From positions 1 to 41,304 of the forward strand of contig CALDTX010000171.1 of NCBI GenBank assembly GCA_937923565.1: a stretch of DNA of 41,304 nt, read 5' to 3'. Position 1 is the first letter of the stretch. Every line of letters starts with the position of its first letter. Positions 25,665 through 33,368 of this stretch are shown here, in pieces. Under the pieces are notes generated by a model. The model did no database searches and was not told where the DNA came from. It worked only from the letters and a program-made list of their open reading frames with translations. The DNA comes from an uncultured Granulosicoccaceae bacterium. Lineage in GTDB: Bacteria > Pseudomonadota > Gammaproteobacteria > Granulosicoccales > Granulosicoccaceae. Made by a program: the position numbers and the translations under genes.

Positions 25665-26591
25665 GTGAACCTAACATTTAACACATTGCTCACACTCGGT
25701 AGAGTGTCGAATCTACCCACGGTTTGGACAAACGTTTTAGCCGGAGCGGCTTTGGTGAGTAGTGGTGTTGTGCACACCAACATCAGCTGGCTTATTGTGG
25801 CGTTTTCGTTGGCTTATATAGGCGGCATGTATTTAAACGATGCCTTTGACCAGAAAATTGATGCCATTGAACGGCCTGAGCGGCCTATTCCCTCCGGGCA
25901 AATCAGCGCAAACTGGGTGTTTTACATAGGCTTTGCCTTGTTGGCACTGTGCATTTTAATGATTGCACTTTTTGCACACTATTATCATGCTCCTTTATAC
26001 CCTTCTTTGATTAGCGCTACGGCACTGGCAGGCGCTATCGTACTTTATAACGTATGGCATAAGAACAACCCGTTAAGTCCACTCATAATGGGCTTATGCC
26101 GTGTGCTTGTTTACATAACAACTGCCTTCGCGTTGCTTTACATCGTCATGGATAAGGAAACCGGGCTTGCTCTTGAACCCACACAAACGGCGGAACTCAG
26201 TCGTGAGCTATACATCGGGGTTGGCTGTTTACTGGCTTACTTAATAGGGCTTACATATACCGCCAAGCAGGAGTACACAGGCAGAGTCGGCAACTTCTGG
26301 CCATTGGCATTGCTGCTTGCACCCGTTGTATTCGGTGTATTTCACGCTGTACAAGCGCCGTTGGTTTGGGTACCAACAATGCTACTTAGCGCGTGCCTTG
26401 TGTTGGCTGTTTATTTTGTTTTAAGAAAAGCACCGGGCGACATTCCAAAGGCCGTCACACTCATGATTGCTGGCATTGCCTTAGTGGATGCCATTTTCAT
26501 TACCGTGATGGCAAACTTTACGGTGATGGTGGTTGCTATTGTGTGTTTTGCTTTAACGTTGCTCTTGCAACGTTTTATCGCCGGGACCTAA
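25665..26591 (+). CDS. eboC: EboC: UbiA-superfamily prenyltransferase-like membrane protein
   Basis: 308 residues, eight to nine transmembrane helices, starting at GTG 25665. The first UbiA Asp motif is present (NDAFDQKID, residues 58-66, followed by RPERPIPSG). The second Asp-rich motif, normally of the YxxxDxxxD kind between helices 6 and 7, reads TYTAKQEYTGRVGN, so its usual Asp residues are missing. I think this is typical of EboC. UbiA proteins transfer a prenyl group from a diphosphate to an acceptor in the membrane. With idi in the same cluster, a prenyl donor role is plausible, but an altered donor or chemistry is possible. It ends the ebo run, convergent with a cytochrome gene 22 nt away. 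Confidence 0.92.
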   Translation: MNLTFNTLLTLGRVSNLPTVWTNVLAGAALVSSGVVHTNISWLIVAFSLAYIGGMYLNDAFDQKIDAIERPERPIPSGQISANWVFYIGFALLALCILMIALFAHYYHAPLYPSLISATALAGAIVLYNVWHKNNPLSPLIMGLCRVLVYITTAFALLYIVMDKETGLALEPTQTAELSRELYIGVGCLLAYLIGLTYTAKQEYTGRVGNFWPLALLLAPVVFGVFHAVQAPLVWVPTMLLSACLVLAVYFVLRKAPGDIPKAVTLMIAGIALVDAIFITVMANFTVMVVAIVCFALTLLLQRFIAGT

Positions 26592-26613
26592 GCATTAGCC
26601 TGACAATCAGACA

Positions 26614-26967
26614 CTATGGGTCTAGTTTCGGCAGCTCAACTGTTACTATCATTGCTTGGTACCACTTAGCGAGTAGCTTTATCGTTTCCAGATCGAGACC
26701 GCTGGCTATAATGGACATTTGCCGATGTTGTCGCTCGCCCGATTTAAACGCACGCAGTTGTTTTTCAATATAAACCGCTGATTCGCCCGCCAAATTAGGT
26801 GCTTCTGGGTTTGTGGCCAAACCATTAGTGCCATGACAAACATTACAAGAACGCGCCGCAGCTTTCCCCGCCGCCAGGTCGGCAGCGTTTAGCACCGGGC
26901 TAAACACTGCCAAACAGATCAAAGCCAATATCGATTTACTGGAAATTAATTGTTTGTGTTTCAACAT
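26614..26967 (-). CDS. Periplasmic class I cytochrome c
   Basis: 117 residues with a signal peptide (SILALICLAVFSPVLNA, then ADLAAGK). One haem site, CNVCHG, is near residue 41; the likely axial Met is in HRQMSIIAS near residue 83. The spacing matches small c-type cytochromes of the c553/c5-like class. AGGAAG lies 6 nt before the ATG. It sits 47 nt downstream of a secreted PQQ-type dehydrogenase on the same strand, so it probably accepts electrons from that enzyme and passes them to the respiratory chain. Confidence 0.9.
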   Translation of the reverse strand: MLKHKQLISSKSILALICLAVFSPVLNAADLAAGKAAARSCNVCHGTNGLATNPEAPNLAGESAVYIEKQLRAFKSGERQHRQMSIIASGLDLETIKLLAKWYQAMIVTVELPKLDP

Positions 26968-27014
26968 TTGTCTTCCTGAAAATTAATTGACTCATCATAC
27001 TCACCAAGCCCGCA

Positions 27015-28265
27015 TTATCTCGAATAAGAAATTCTGTAGATAGCACCAGCCAGATCGTCGGACACTAAGATAGAACCGTCGCGCAAGTTGGCAACATCGA
27101 CCGGTCGTCCGAGGTATTCACCGTTCTCATCCATCCAGCCTTCTGCAAACGGCACACTTTCGCCTGCACTGCCATCTTCATTAACCGTGGTAAACATCAC
27201 TCGTGCACCCACTGGCTCTGTACGATTCCACGAACCGTGTTGCGCAGAGAAAATGCCGCCACGGTATTTGGCCGGGAATTGCTTACCGGTATAAAACACC
27301 ATACCCAAATCAGCCGCATGAGCAACCTGCTCTATCACGGGGTGAACGATATCTGCAGGTGGTTCTTCAGAAGCGTATTCGTTGGTACGAACAGTACCGC
27401 CACCAAACCATGGGTGACCAAAGTGCTGACCCATGGCGGTTTGTCGATTGATTTCACCCGGTGGAATGTCGTCACCCATGCCATCTACCTGGTTATCAGT
27501 GAACCAAAGCTCACCGTTAGCAGGGTTGAAGTCGTGCCCAACGGAATTACGAATACCATAGGAATACACTTGCCTGCCTGAACCATCTCGATTCATGCGG
27601 ATCATGCCACCAATACCCGTGGATCGATACAAATCCATTTTTTCAGGTGGCGCAACATTAAACGGCTGACCTAATGAAATATAAATTTGTTTATCGTCGG
27701 GGCTAATTCTACAAACCCGGGCTGTGTGATTAAAGCTCTCTTCTTCTACAGGTATTAAATCGCCTTGTGCCACGATAGGTACTGCTACAACATCAGTGCC
27801 TTCATAGAAAAATTCGGCTGCCGGAAACATCAGCACGCGGTTCTGCTCAACGATAAACAAAAAGCCGTCTTTAGAAAAACACACACCATTAGGAATCGTG
27901 AAATCCAACGGTGGTGCAAAGTTTTTCACTTCATCGGCTATTCGATCTTTATTACGATCGGTTATCGCCCACACTTTATCTTTACGGGTTCCCACAAAGG
28001 TAACAACGCCTTGAGGACCCACCGCGATGTGTCTTGCATCGGGTACAACCGCATACAGGCTGATTTCGAATCCGGGAGGCATTTTAATCCGCTCCAAATT
28101 CTTTTTAATGCCGGCGGCATAATCACCACCTTGTTCAACCATGATGAAATCGGTAACACCAGTACCGGTTTGTTTAAAGTTTCCCAATTTTTCGAGATTA
28201 TTCGCCTGAGCAACCGATCCGAGCAAACCCAAACTAATACAACAACTGAGCGCTATCTTTTTCAT
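27015..28265 (-). CDS. Secreted PQQ-dependent sugar dehydrogenase (sorbosone/aldose dehydrogenase family)
   Basis: 416 residues with signal peptide (CCISLGLLGSVAQA|NN). The beta-propeller family segments are GIRNSVGHDFNPANGELWFTDN, GMGDDIPPGEINR, FGHPWFGGG, GMVFYTGKQFPAKYRGGIFSAQHGSWNR and the closing GRPVDVANLRDGSILVSDDLAGAIYRI. These match the soluble glucose/L-sorbosone dehydrogenase fold that binds PQQ and calcium and oxidises sugars in the periplasm. The partner cytochrome c gene is directly downstream. The exact sugar cannot be told. GGAGAGG precedes the ATG. No PQQ biosynthesis gene is in the window. Confidence 0.9.
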   Translation of the reverse strand: MKKIALSCCISLGLLGSVAQANNLEKLGNFKQTGTGVTDFIMVEQGGDYAAGIKKNLERIKMPPGFEISLYAVVPDARHIAVGPQGVVTFVGTRKDKVWAITDRNKDRIADEVKNFAPPLDFTIPNGVCFSKDGFLFIVEQNRVLMFPAAEFFYEGTDVVAVPIVAQGDLIPVEEESFNHTARVCRISPDDKQIYISLGQPFNVAPPEKMDLYRSTGIGGMIRMNRDGSGRQVYSYGIRNSVGHDFNPANGELWFTDNQVDGMGDDIPPGEINRQTAMGQHFGHPWFGGGTVRTNEYASEEPPADIVHPVIEQVAHAADLGMVFYTGKQFPAKYRGGIFSAQHGSWNRTEPVGARVMFTTVNEDGSAGESVPFAEGWMDENGEYLGRPVDVANLRDGSILVSDDLAGAIYRISYSR

Positions 28266-28696
28266 TTCCTCTCCCTTAGTAGTAACCAGAAAACCAAAGC
28301 AACAATACTGAACTCTGAATTCAGTGAAGCCAAACTAAGTTGACAGTTATGGAGTTAGCGCACAAGCAATTGTTAGCAGCACAAGCAGCAGCTGCGATAA
28401 TCTGTCTATTTGAAAGACAGATTGGACCATAATTTAATTTCTAGGCAGTCAACATCAACATTTGCTCAGATAATCGGCGACTTCTTTATACCGCTTATCC
28501 AGCGTCGATAAAAATTGCTAGGGTATCAAAGTAGTTTTGTTCTTTATGTTTTTACCTTAAGTTCACAGAAAACAGCTCGATTAGAGCCAATGGAGAAATA
28601 ATATAAACTGTCAGCTACTCAAAAAACTGAATCGTTCAGCCCAACTCATAACGAGCTAATAAGCAATTGAAAGCGATTTAATCCAGGCGTGCATTT
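28266..28696. other. 431-bp divergent intergenic region with a perfect 9-bp hairpin
   Basis: It separates the sugar dehydrogenase and aminotransferase promoters. The AT-rich stretch holds a perfect inverted repeat at 28399-28423 (AATCTGTCT-7 nt-AGACAGATT) with no T-tract, more like an operator or structured RNA than a terminator. The palindrome CTGAATTCAG lies near 28315. No ORF, tRNA or recognised riboswitch is seen. The listed ORF 27765-28343 is an antisense shadow. Confidence 0.55.
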
Positions 28697-29581
28697 ATGT
28701 CCAGTTTTGTACAAGGTTCAGCCTTCATTGATGAAGCCTACGTGCCTATCGCAGAGGCGAAGATCTCACTTTTAGACTGGGGCTTTCTGCACTCCGACGC
28801 CACTTACGATGTTGCACATGTGCGCAACGGAAAATTCTTCAGACTCCATGATCACCTGGATCGCTTTTATGCCAGCATGCAAGCGCTGCACTTATCAATT
28901 CCGTATAGCCGCGAAGAACTCTGCAGCATCTTAAGCCACTGCGTTAGCCAGAGCGGACTGCGACATGCTTATGTCGAAATGATTACAACCAGAGGGCTAC
29001 CCGAACCCGGTTCCAGGGATCCGCGAACCTGCACTAATCGCTTTTACGCCTTTGCCATACCTTTTGTCTGGATTGCAAAACCGGGCGCATCACTGGAAGT
29101 GATCATTAGCGAGCGACAACGCATTCCATCACAGTCCGTCGACCCCACCGTTAAAAACTACCATTGGCTCGACTTGGTGATGGGGCAATTTGAAGCCTAC
29201 GATAAAAATTGCGAAAGCGCGGTGGTGGTTAATCAGGACGGCAACATTGCAGAAGGGCCGGGGTTCAATGTGTTCGCTATTAAAGATGGCATGCTAACCA
29301 CACCAGACGAAGGTGTACTGCTTGGCATAACCCGAAAAACCACCCTAGAAATTGCCACTGAACTTGGATACAAGGTTGTAGAAGGCAAACTCAGCCCGCA
29401 AGCCGCTCGTGCCGCTGACGAATTATTTGCAACCAGCACAGCAGGTGGCATCATGCCCATTAGTAAAGTTGATGGTAAGCCGATAGCGGGTGGCCAGGTT
29501 GGCCCGATTACGCAGCAACTCCAAGAGCGCTATTGGGCATTGCATAAAGATGCACGCTATACCTACAGCGTTAACTATTAA
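28697..29581 (+). CDS. Class IV PLP aminotransferase, (R)-amine transaminase-like
   Basis: 294 residues, fold type IV. The PLP lysine is in DPTVKNYHWLDL (near residue 153), and the late cofactor motifs EGPGFNVFAIKDG and GVLLGITRKTTLEIA are present. The substrate pocket segments GFLHSDATYDVAHV and AYVEMITTRGLPEPGSRD resemble the characterised (R)-selective amine transaminases (His, Tyr, Val and Glu positions kept, Phe replaced by Tyr). They do not match the Arg/His pattern of D-alanine transaminase or the Tyr/Arg pattern of branched-chain transaminase. The late segment TAGGIMPISKVDGKPIAGGQVGPIT also looks like that group. The physiological substrate is unknown. It is followed after 15 nt by a MAPEG gene. 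Confidence 0.85.
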   Translation: MSSFVQGSAFIDEAYVPIAEAKISLLDWGFLHSDATYDVAHVRNGKFFRLHDHLDRFYASMQALHLSIPYSREELCSILSHCVSQSGLRHAYVEMITTRGLPEPGSRDPRTCTNRFYAFAIPFVWIAKPGASLEVIISERQRIPSQSVDPTVKNYHWLDLVMGQFEAYDKNCESAVVVNQDGNIAEGPGFNVFAIKDGMLTTPDEGVLLGITRKTTLEIATELGYKVVEGKLSPQAARAADELFATSTAGGIMPISKVDGKPIAGGQVGPITQQLQERYWALHKDARYTYSVNY

Positions 29582-29596
29582 TATTAAACCCCGGAC

Positions 29597-30013
29597 ATGC
29601 CAATGAACAGCCTGCTCTATCCCATGTTTTGTCTGGTTCTGCTGACCACGGTGGTCGCGTTAATGACGCTGGCCTGCAGAGTAAAAAGTGTTAGTAGTGG
29701 TGTTGTGAAACTGCGCTACTATCAGCTCATGCAAGGTGACGATGCCGTACCCGAGATAGTTACGCGAACAACGCGTTGCGCTAATAACCTGTTTGAGATT
29801 CCGGTGCTGTTTTATGTGGTGTGCACGCTCTACATCAGCTTAGCGGTAGAGAGTACTGCAGCGCTGGTGTTAGCTTGGCTGTTTGTGGGTTTTCGCTGTG
29901 TGCAAGCCATCATTCATTTGAGCTACAACAATGTGCTGCACCGCATGAGCGCGTTTTGGGGCGCTTTTATTTGTATGTTGCTTTTGTGGATAGTGTTGCT
30001 TGGCAAGCTATAG
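29597..30013 (+). CDS. MAPEG-family integral membrane protein
   Basis: 138 residues with four hydrophobic helices. The family signature is the Arg-rich turn and following helix, TRTTRCANNLFEIPVLFYVVC (near residues 55-75, of RxxxNxxExxP type), and the later RCVQAIIHLSYNNVLHRM. MAPEG proteins include membrane glutathione transferases, but many bacterial ones have no known activity. It starts 15 nt after the aminotransferase stop and is likely co-transcribed. The alternative ATG two codons later is equally possible. Confidence 0.83.
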   Translation: MPMNSLLYPMFCLVLLTTVVALMTLACRVKSVSSGVVKLRYYQLMQGDDAVPEIVTRTTRCANNLFEIPVLFYVVCTLYISLAVESTAALVLAWLFVGFRCVQAIIHLSYNNVLHRMSAFWGAFICMLLLWIVLLGKL

Positions 30014-30101
30014 CCGATTGCCTGAACATCGGCAAAAAGCTATGCATGACTTAATGGCGAAACCGCTGAATTTTACTGACGCCATAACTCGAAGGAGGAA
30101 A

Positions 30102-30177
30102 TGGCGTCCCCTAGGGGACTCGAACCCCTGTTACCGCCGTGAAAGGGCGGTGTCCTAGGCCACTAGACGAAGGGGAC
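30102..30177 (-). tRNA. tRNA-Glu (UUC)
   Basis: The minus strand reads as a complete 76-nt tRNA including encoded CCA: acceptor GTCCCCT, D-arm TAGTGGCCTA, anticodon arm CCGCC-CTTTCAC-GGCGG with anticodon TTC, T-arm with GTTCGAGTC, acceptor 3' AGGGGAC, discriminator G, CCA. All stems pair. No integrase or duplicated 3' end was seen nearby. Confidence 0.97.
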
Positions 30178-30217
30178 GTAAAATTCGCTAGTAAGCCCTA
30201 GCGCCTTCGAGCCGACG

Positions 30218-30223
30218 ATTATA
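30218..30223 (-). promoter_or_regulatory. -10 box of the tRNA-Glu promoter
   Basis: On the minus strand GGGTATAATCGTCGGC has a perfect TATAAT followed by a GC-rich discriminator, as in stringently controlled stable-RNA promoters. It lies about 41 nt upstream of the mature tRNA. A good -35 is not evident. Confidence 0.5.
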
Positions 30224-30265
30224 CCCGAAAGAAATTGTTGGGTGTGGATTTGCTGTCGAAATTTA

Positions 30266-31207
30266 TTAAGCAACGGACCCTGGGCCCGATGTACCGTCAC
30301 CGCCCGCAGGCGCTGGGGCCGGTACTGCCCGAATTTTGTTTCTGCCCGCCTGCTCTGCCAACCGCAAAGCAGAGCGTGCCCGCGCTACAAAAGATTCGCT
30401 GTCATCAGACTCATCCAACTCCGTAAGCCCGGCAGAAGCTGACAAAACAAATTGAACATTATCAATTTTTACTGCTAAATCAACCTGTTGGCGCAGCCGT
30501 TCGCTGATCGCTAAGGCACCTTCCAAATCAGTTTGGCTGAGCAGCACAAAGAACTCATCAAGCTCAGTTCGGAAAATCATATCGCTTTGACGCAATCGCG
30601 ACCCAATCGCATCAGCCACGGCATGCCATGCCCGACTACCCGCAGTTGCGCCCTGCTCGGCAGAGAGTGTTTCCAAATAGTCAATACTGAGCAGCATTGC
30701 CGCTAGCGGCTGTTGAGCTCGTCGGGCTGTGCGCATTTCACGCGGAAGCTGTTGGTCGAGCGCCAATTGATTGTGTACACCGGAGACCGCATCAGTCATC
30801 GACTTCAGCAGTAAACAATGGTGTTCTAATGCGTTATCCAGTGGATAGACCAAGCTTTCAACCAAACGCTCGGAGTCACGCTTTTCGCGCGAATTGAAAG
30901 GCTTTGCCCGCATCAACACGACTTCACCGAGTGAACTTTCGCCCAGCCTGAGTTCAAATTGCTGACGATGCTGGCGTGTTTCGCCAAGCAGCACATCATG
31001 GCCGCGATCCCGGTGAAAATAATGCAAACCATCAAACCGTACAAAGGCTTGTGCTTCGCTCAGGAAACTCTCGAACAGCAGCTCGAGGTCGAGTTTGCGG
31101 TGCAAAAGCGCATGGAACTCTAGTTGTCGTAGCTGAATATCAAGCCGCTGCTCTTTAACAGCATTCAGCGATGTAACGACGGGATGATCGAGACTAATTG
31201 TTGACAT
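30266..31207 (-). CDS. Degenerate GGDEF-domain protein with N-terminal sensor region
   Basis: About 313 residues from the ATG at 31205-31207; the track start is a TTG. Residues about 20-130 form a GAF-like or other sensor region, then a GGDEF-fold domain (about 140-295). The fold is clear from LKSMTDAVSGVHNQLALDQQL and SRLRQSDMIFRTELDEFFVLLSQT, but the GGDEF motif itself reads ELDEF, so both glycines are lost and diguanylate cyclase activity is unlikely. No transmembrane segment is seen. It may bind c-di-GMP or act through protein contacts. It lies downstream of fliA in the flagellar regulator block on the same strand, suggesting a motility role. The C-terminus is a Pro/Ala/Gly-rich tail. Confidence 0.85.
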   Translation of the reverse strand: MSTISLDHPVVTSLNAVKEQRLDIQLRQLEFHALLHRKLDLELLFESFLSEAQAFVRFDGLHYFHRDRGHDVLLGETRQHRQQFELRLGESSLGEVVLMRAKPFNSREKRDSERLVESLVYPLDNALEHHCLLLKSMTDAVSGVHNQLALDQQLPREMRTARRAQQPLAAMLLSIDYLETLSAEQGATAGSRAWHAVADAIGSRLRQSDMIFRTELDEFFVLLSQTDLEGALAISERLRQQVDLAVKIDNVQFVLSASAGLTELDESDDSESFVARARSALRLAEQAGRNKIRAVPAPAPAGGDGTSGPGSVA

Positions 31208-31305
31208 AGTGGACGCGAACACTCGGTTGGACAAGCCTTGATGTGCAAGCGATGTTCCAATCCGGTGCTTTTTCAATAAGCAAACTAACGTAACGAGCTA
31301 TTTCG

Positions 31306-31767
31306 TTACAGTCCGCCGGTTGAATTCAGGTACAGCACCACCGCTAGCGCACTTAAGGTGATACCCACTAGCGACCACGGAAGTACCGCGCTTGAGGTTT
31401 GCTGATTAGCGATTCCCCATTCTTGTCGAATAGCTTCCGGAACCGTATCCACTTCTGCGCGGCGTTCAACTTCTGTTGTTTCCTGCACCTGACGAGTGTC
31501 ATGGTGCGATCGAGCGTCAACAAACCGTTGCCAACCCTGATCAGAATCCAGATCGAGTAACTCTTCCGGAATAAGCTCAGGAACTTGCGTTACCGGCTCC
31601 CAAAGCTCCCCGTCTTTACTGACCCTGTCGGTGTTCCTAACACGGCCCAGTAAAAGATAGCGACCCACTTCATTGGTTGAATAGGGACCTTGAACCCGTG
31701 ATCCCTTTTGTACATACCATTGCGGGTCATCAGTCACCATGGGTTTCATCACTACCGCTGAGTCCAT
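31306..31767 (-). CDS. GYF-like domain protein with C-terminal transmembrane anchor
   Basis: 153 residues. Residues about 16-60 (WYVQKGSRVQGPYSTNEVGRYLLLGRVRNTDRV, then LWEPV) match the GYF_2 type of small domain found in bacterial membrane proteins. A charged linker and one transmembrane helix (VLPWSLVGITLSALAVVLYL) end the protein, so it is tail-anchored with the domain in the cytoplasm. Its first ATG overlaps the fliA stop by 16 nt; another ATG (M7, 31747-31749) lies just after that stop. Its position between fliA and the GGDEF-like gene suggests a link to motility or envelope signalling, but the function is unknown. Confidence 0.75.
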   Translation of the reverse strand: MDSAVVMKPMVTDDPQWYVQKGSRVQGPYSTNEVGRYLLLGRVRNTDRVSKDGELWEPVTQVPELIPEELLDLDSDQGWQRFVDARSHHDTRQVQETTEVERRAEVDTVPEAIRQEWGIANQQTSSAVLPWSLVGITLSALAVVLYLNSTGGL

Positions 31768-32480
31768 TCGGCTAAGCGGGCTTTCAACCGGACCAAAGCC
31801 TGCCCATGAATTTGGCAGACACGCGATTCACTCACACCCAGAATCTCACCAATTTCACGTAAGTTAAGATCTTCGTCGTAATACAACGACATCACCAGAC
31901 TTTCGCGTTCTGGCAAGTTCTTGATGGCTTCAGCTAACGCATCTCGAAACGACTGATATTCGATTTGCTCACCCGGTGTTGCTTCGTTGCTTTGTGGCAG
32001 CGCAATAGACTCACCTGTGTTTTCATCAGGTTGATCAAAGCTATAAATATGAGCGGCTGAACTTTCGGTAAGAATAAGGTGATATTGACGTAGCTCAAGA
32101 CCCAGCAGCTCTGCCACCTTGGCATCTTTGGCATCTCGACCCGTTGATTGTTCCAGATTACGCAGCACTTCAGCGGCTTCACGCGATTTACGGTGTACTG
32201 AACGTGGAGTCCAATCGGAACGACGAATTTCATCTAACATAGCGCCACGAACACGTATACCAGCATAAGTTTCAAAACTGGCACCCTGTGAAGGGTCATA
32301 GTGTCTGGAAGCTTCCAGTAATCCGATCATACCGGCTTGAATCAAATCCTCCGCCTGAACACTGGGCGGTAATCGATTCATCAGGTGAAACGCAATACGC
32401 TTTACCAGATTAGCGTTCGCAGCGACCAGTCCATCTGGATCAACCGTGACCACTTCGTTATACATTGCATGTGCATTCAT
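31752..32480 (-). CDS. fliA: RNA polymerase sigma factor FliA (sigma-28)
   Basis: 242 residues, the usual FliA length. Region 2 is PSVQAEDLIQAGMIGLLEASRHYDPSQGASFETYAGIRVRGAMLDEIRRSDW, region 3 VHRKSREAAEVLRNLEQ, and region 4 LPERESLVMSLYYDEDLNLREIGEILGVSESRVCQIHGQALVRLK. FliA directs late flagellar and chemotaxis genes. It is 21 nt downstream of fleN on the same strand, an arrangement common in pseudomonads and vibrios. Its anti-sigma factor FlgM is encoded about 3 kb away on the other strand. Confidence 0.97.
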   Translation of the reverse strand: MNAHAMYNEVVTVDPDGLVAANANLVKRIAFHLMNRLPPSVQAEDLIQAGMIGLLEASRHYDPSQGASFETYAGIRVRGAMLDEIRRSDWTPRSVHRKSREAAEVLRNLEQSTGRDAKDAKVAELLGLELRQYHLILTESSAAHIYSFDQPDENTGESIALPQSNEATPGEQIEYQSFRDALAEAIKNLPERESLVMSLYYDEDLNLREIGEILGVSESRVCQIHGQALVRLKARLAEWTQR

Positions 32481-32501
32481 TATTTTTTAAATCTCACCTT
32501 C

Positions 32502-33368
32502 TCACCGAGCTTCGCATTCGGCTTGTACCAGCCGTTCCACGAAAAATTCCACATGCCCCCCAGGACTCTGTGGACGAGGCCACTTTTCTACTCTGACAGC
32601 GAGCTTCTTTAGCGCTCTTGCTGACGCAGATCGTGGATAAGCTTCAACCACTACCTGACTTTCTCTTACTGCTTGTTGCAGCTGCCTGTCGTACGGAACA
32701 GAACCGCAATAATCGAGCAAAACATCGATATGCTTTTCGGCATAACGCGTTAACTTTGTGTACAGATCCAACCCTTGCTGGGAAGATTCAACTTGATTCG
32801 CAACGATGCGAAACCGTCGTACATCTCCAGTTTCATTCAGTGCGCGAATGGTCAAAAATGCATCCTGAATAGCTGCCGGCTCATCGCAAACCACCAACAG
32901 CACTTCGCGAGCAGCTCGGGTGAAGTTGAGCACTTCATCTGACAACCCACTAGCGACATCTATGATCATTGTGTCGGCATCAACACCCAGTTGGCTGAAG
33001 AGCGCAATGAGGTTCGCGTGTTGAATTTGTGACATGCGTGACATTTCCATGACGCCATTTGCGGAAGGCACCACCATCACGTTGGCCGGGCCATCCACAC
33101 AAACATCCGATAACAACTTCTCACCGGTCATCACATGCGCAATATTGAACGTCACATCCAAATTCATTAAACAAGCCACGTTACCCTTGGCAAAATCAGC
33201 GTCGAGTAAAATGACCTTCTTACCCATGTTGCTTAACGCACACGCAAGGTTTGCAGCAATATTGGTTTTCCCAATACCACCCTTTGCACCGGCTACCGCT
33301 ATGGTTTGAACCGGCTTTAGGCAGGCATCGTTAGCGAGCGCTAAAAGCTGACTCACGAGCGCACCCAC
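32502..33368 (-). CDS. fleN: FleN/FlhG: MinD-like ATPase controlling flagellar number
   Basis: 288 residues. The deviant Walker A motif is GAKGGIGKTNIAANLA (near residue 28); the rest of the ParA/MinD core is present (VILLDADFAKGNVACLMNL, MIIDVASGLSDEVLNF, VVCDEPAAIQDAF). FleN restrains FleQ and, with FlhF, sets polar flagellar number. No flhF is upstream here; instead a 300-bp gap and fleQ precede it. The GTG start at 33366-33368 is taken from the track; nearby GTG codons are alternatives. The C-terminal tail (VEFFVERLVQAECEAR) is near where some MinD-like proteins carry a membrane-targeting helix, but this one is not clearly amphipathic. Confidence 0.92.
   Translation of the reverse strand: MGALVSQLLALANDACLKPVQTIAVAGAKGGIGKTNIAANLACALSNMGKKVILLDADFAKGNVACLMNLDVTFNIAHVMTGEKLLSDVCVDGPANVMVVPSANGVMEMSRMSQIQHANLIALFSQLGVDADTMIIDVASGLSDEVLNFTRAAREVLLVVCDEPAAIQDAFLTIRALNETGDVRRFRIVANQVESSQQGLDLYTKLTRYAEKHIDVLLDYCGSVPYDRQLQQAVRESQVVVEAYPRSASARALKKLAVRVEKWPRPQSPGGHVEFFVERLVQAECEAR

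Noticed and set aside
30102-30177. tRNA-Glu as an attachment site of a genomic island carrying the ebo cluster.
   Set aside because: No integrase, no repeat of the tRNA 3' end and no obvious compositional break were seen.
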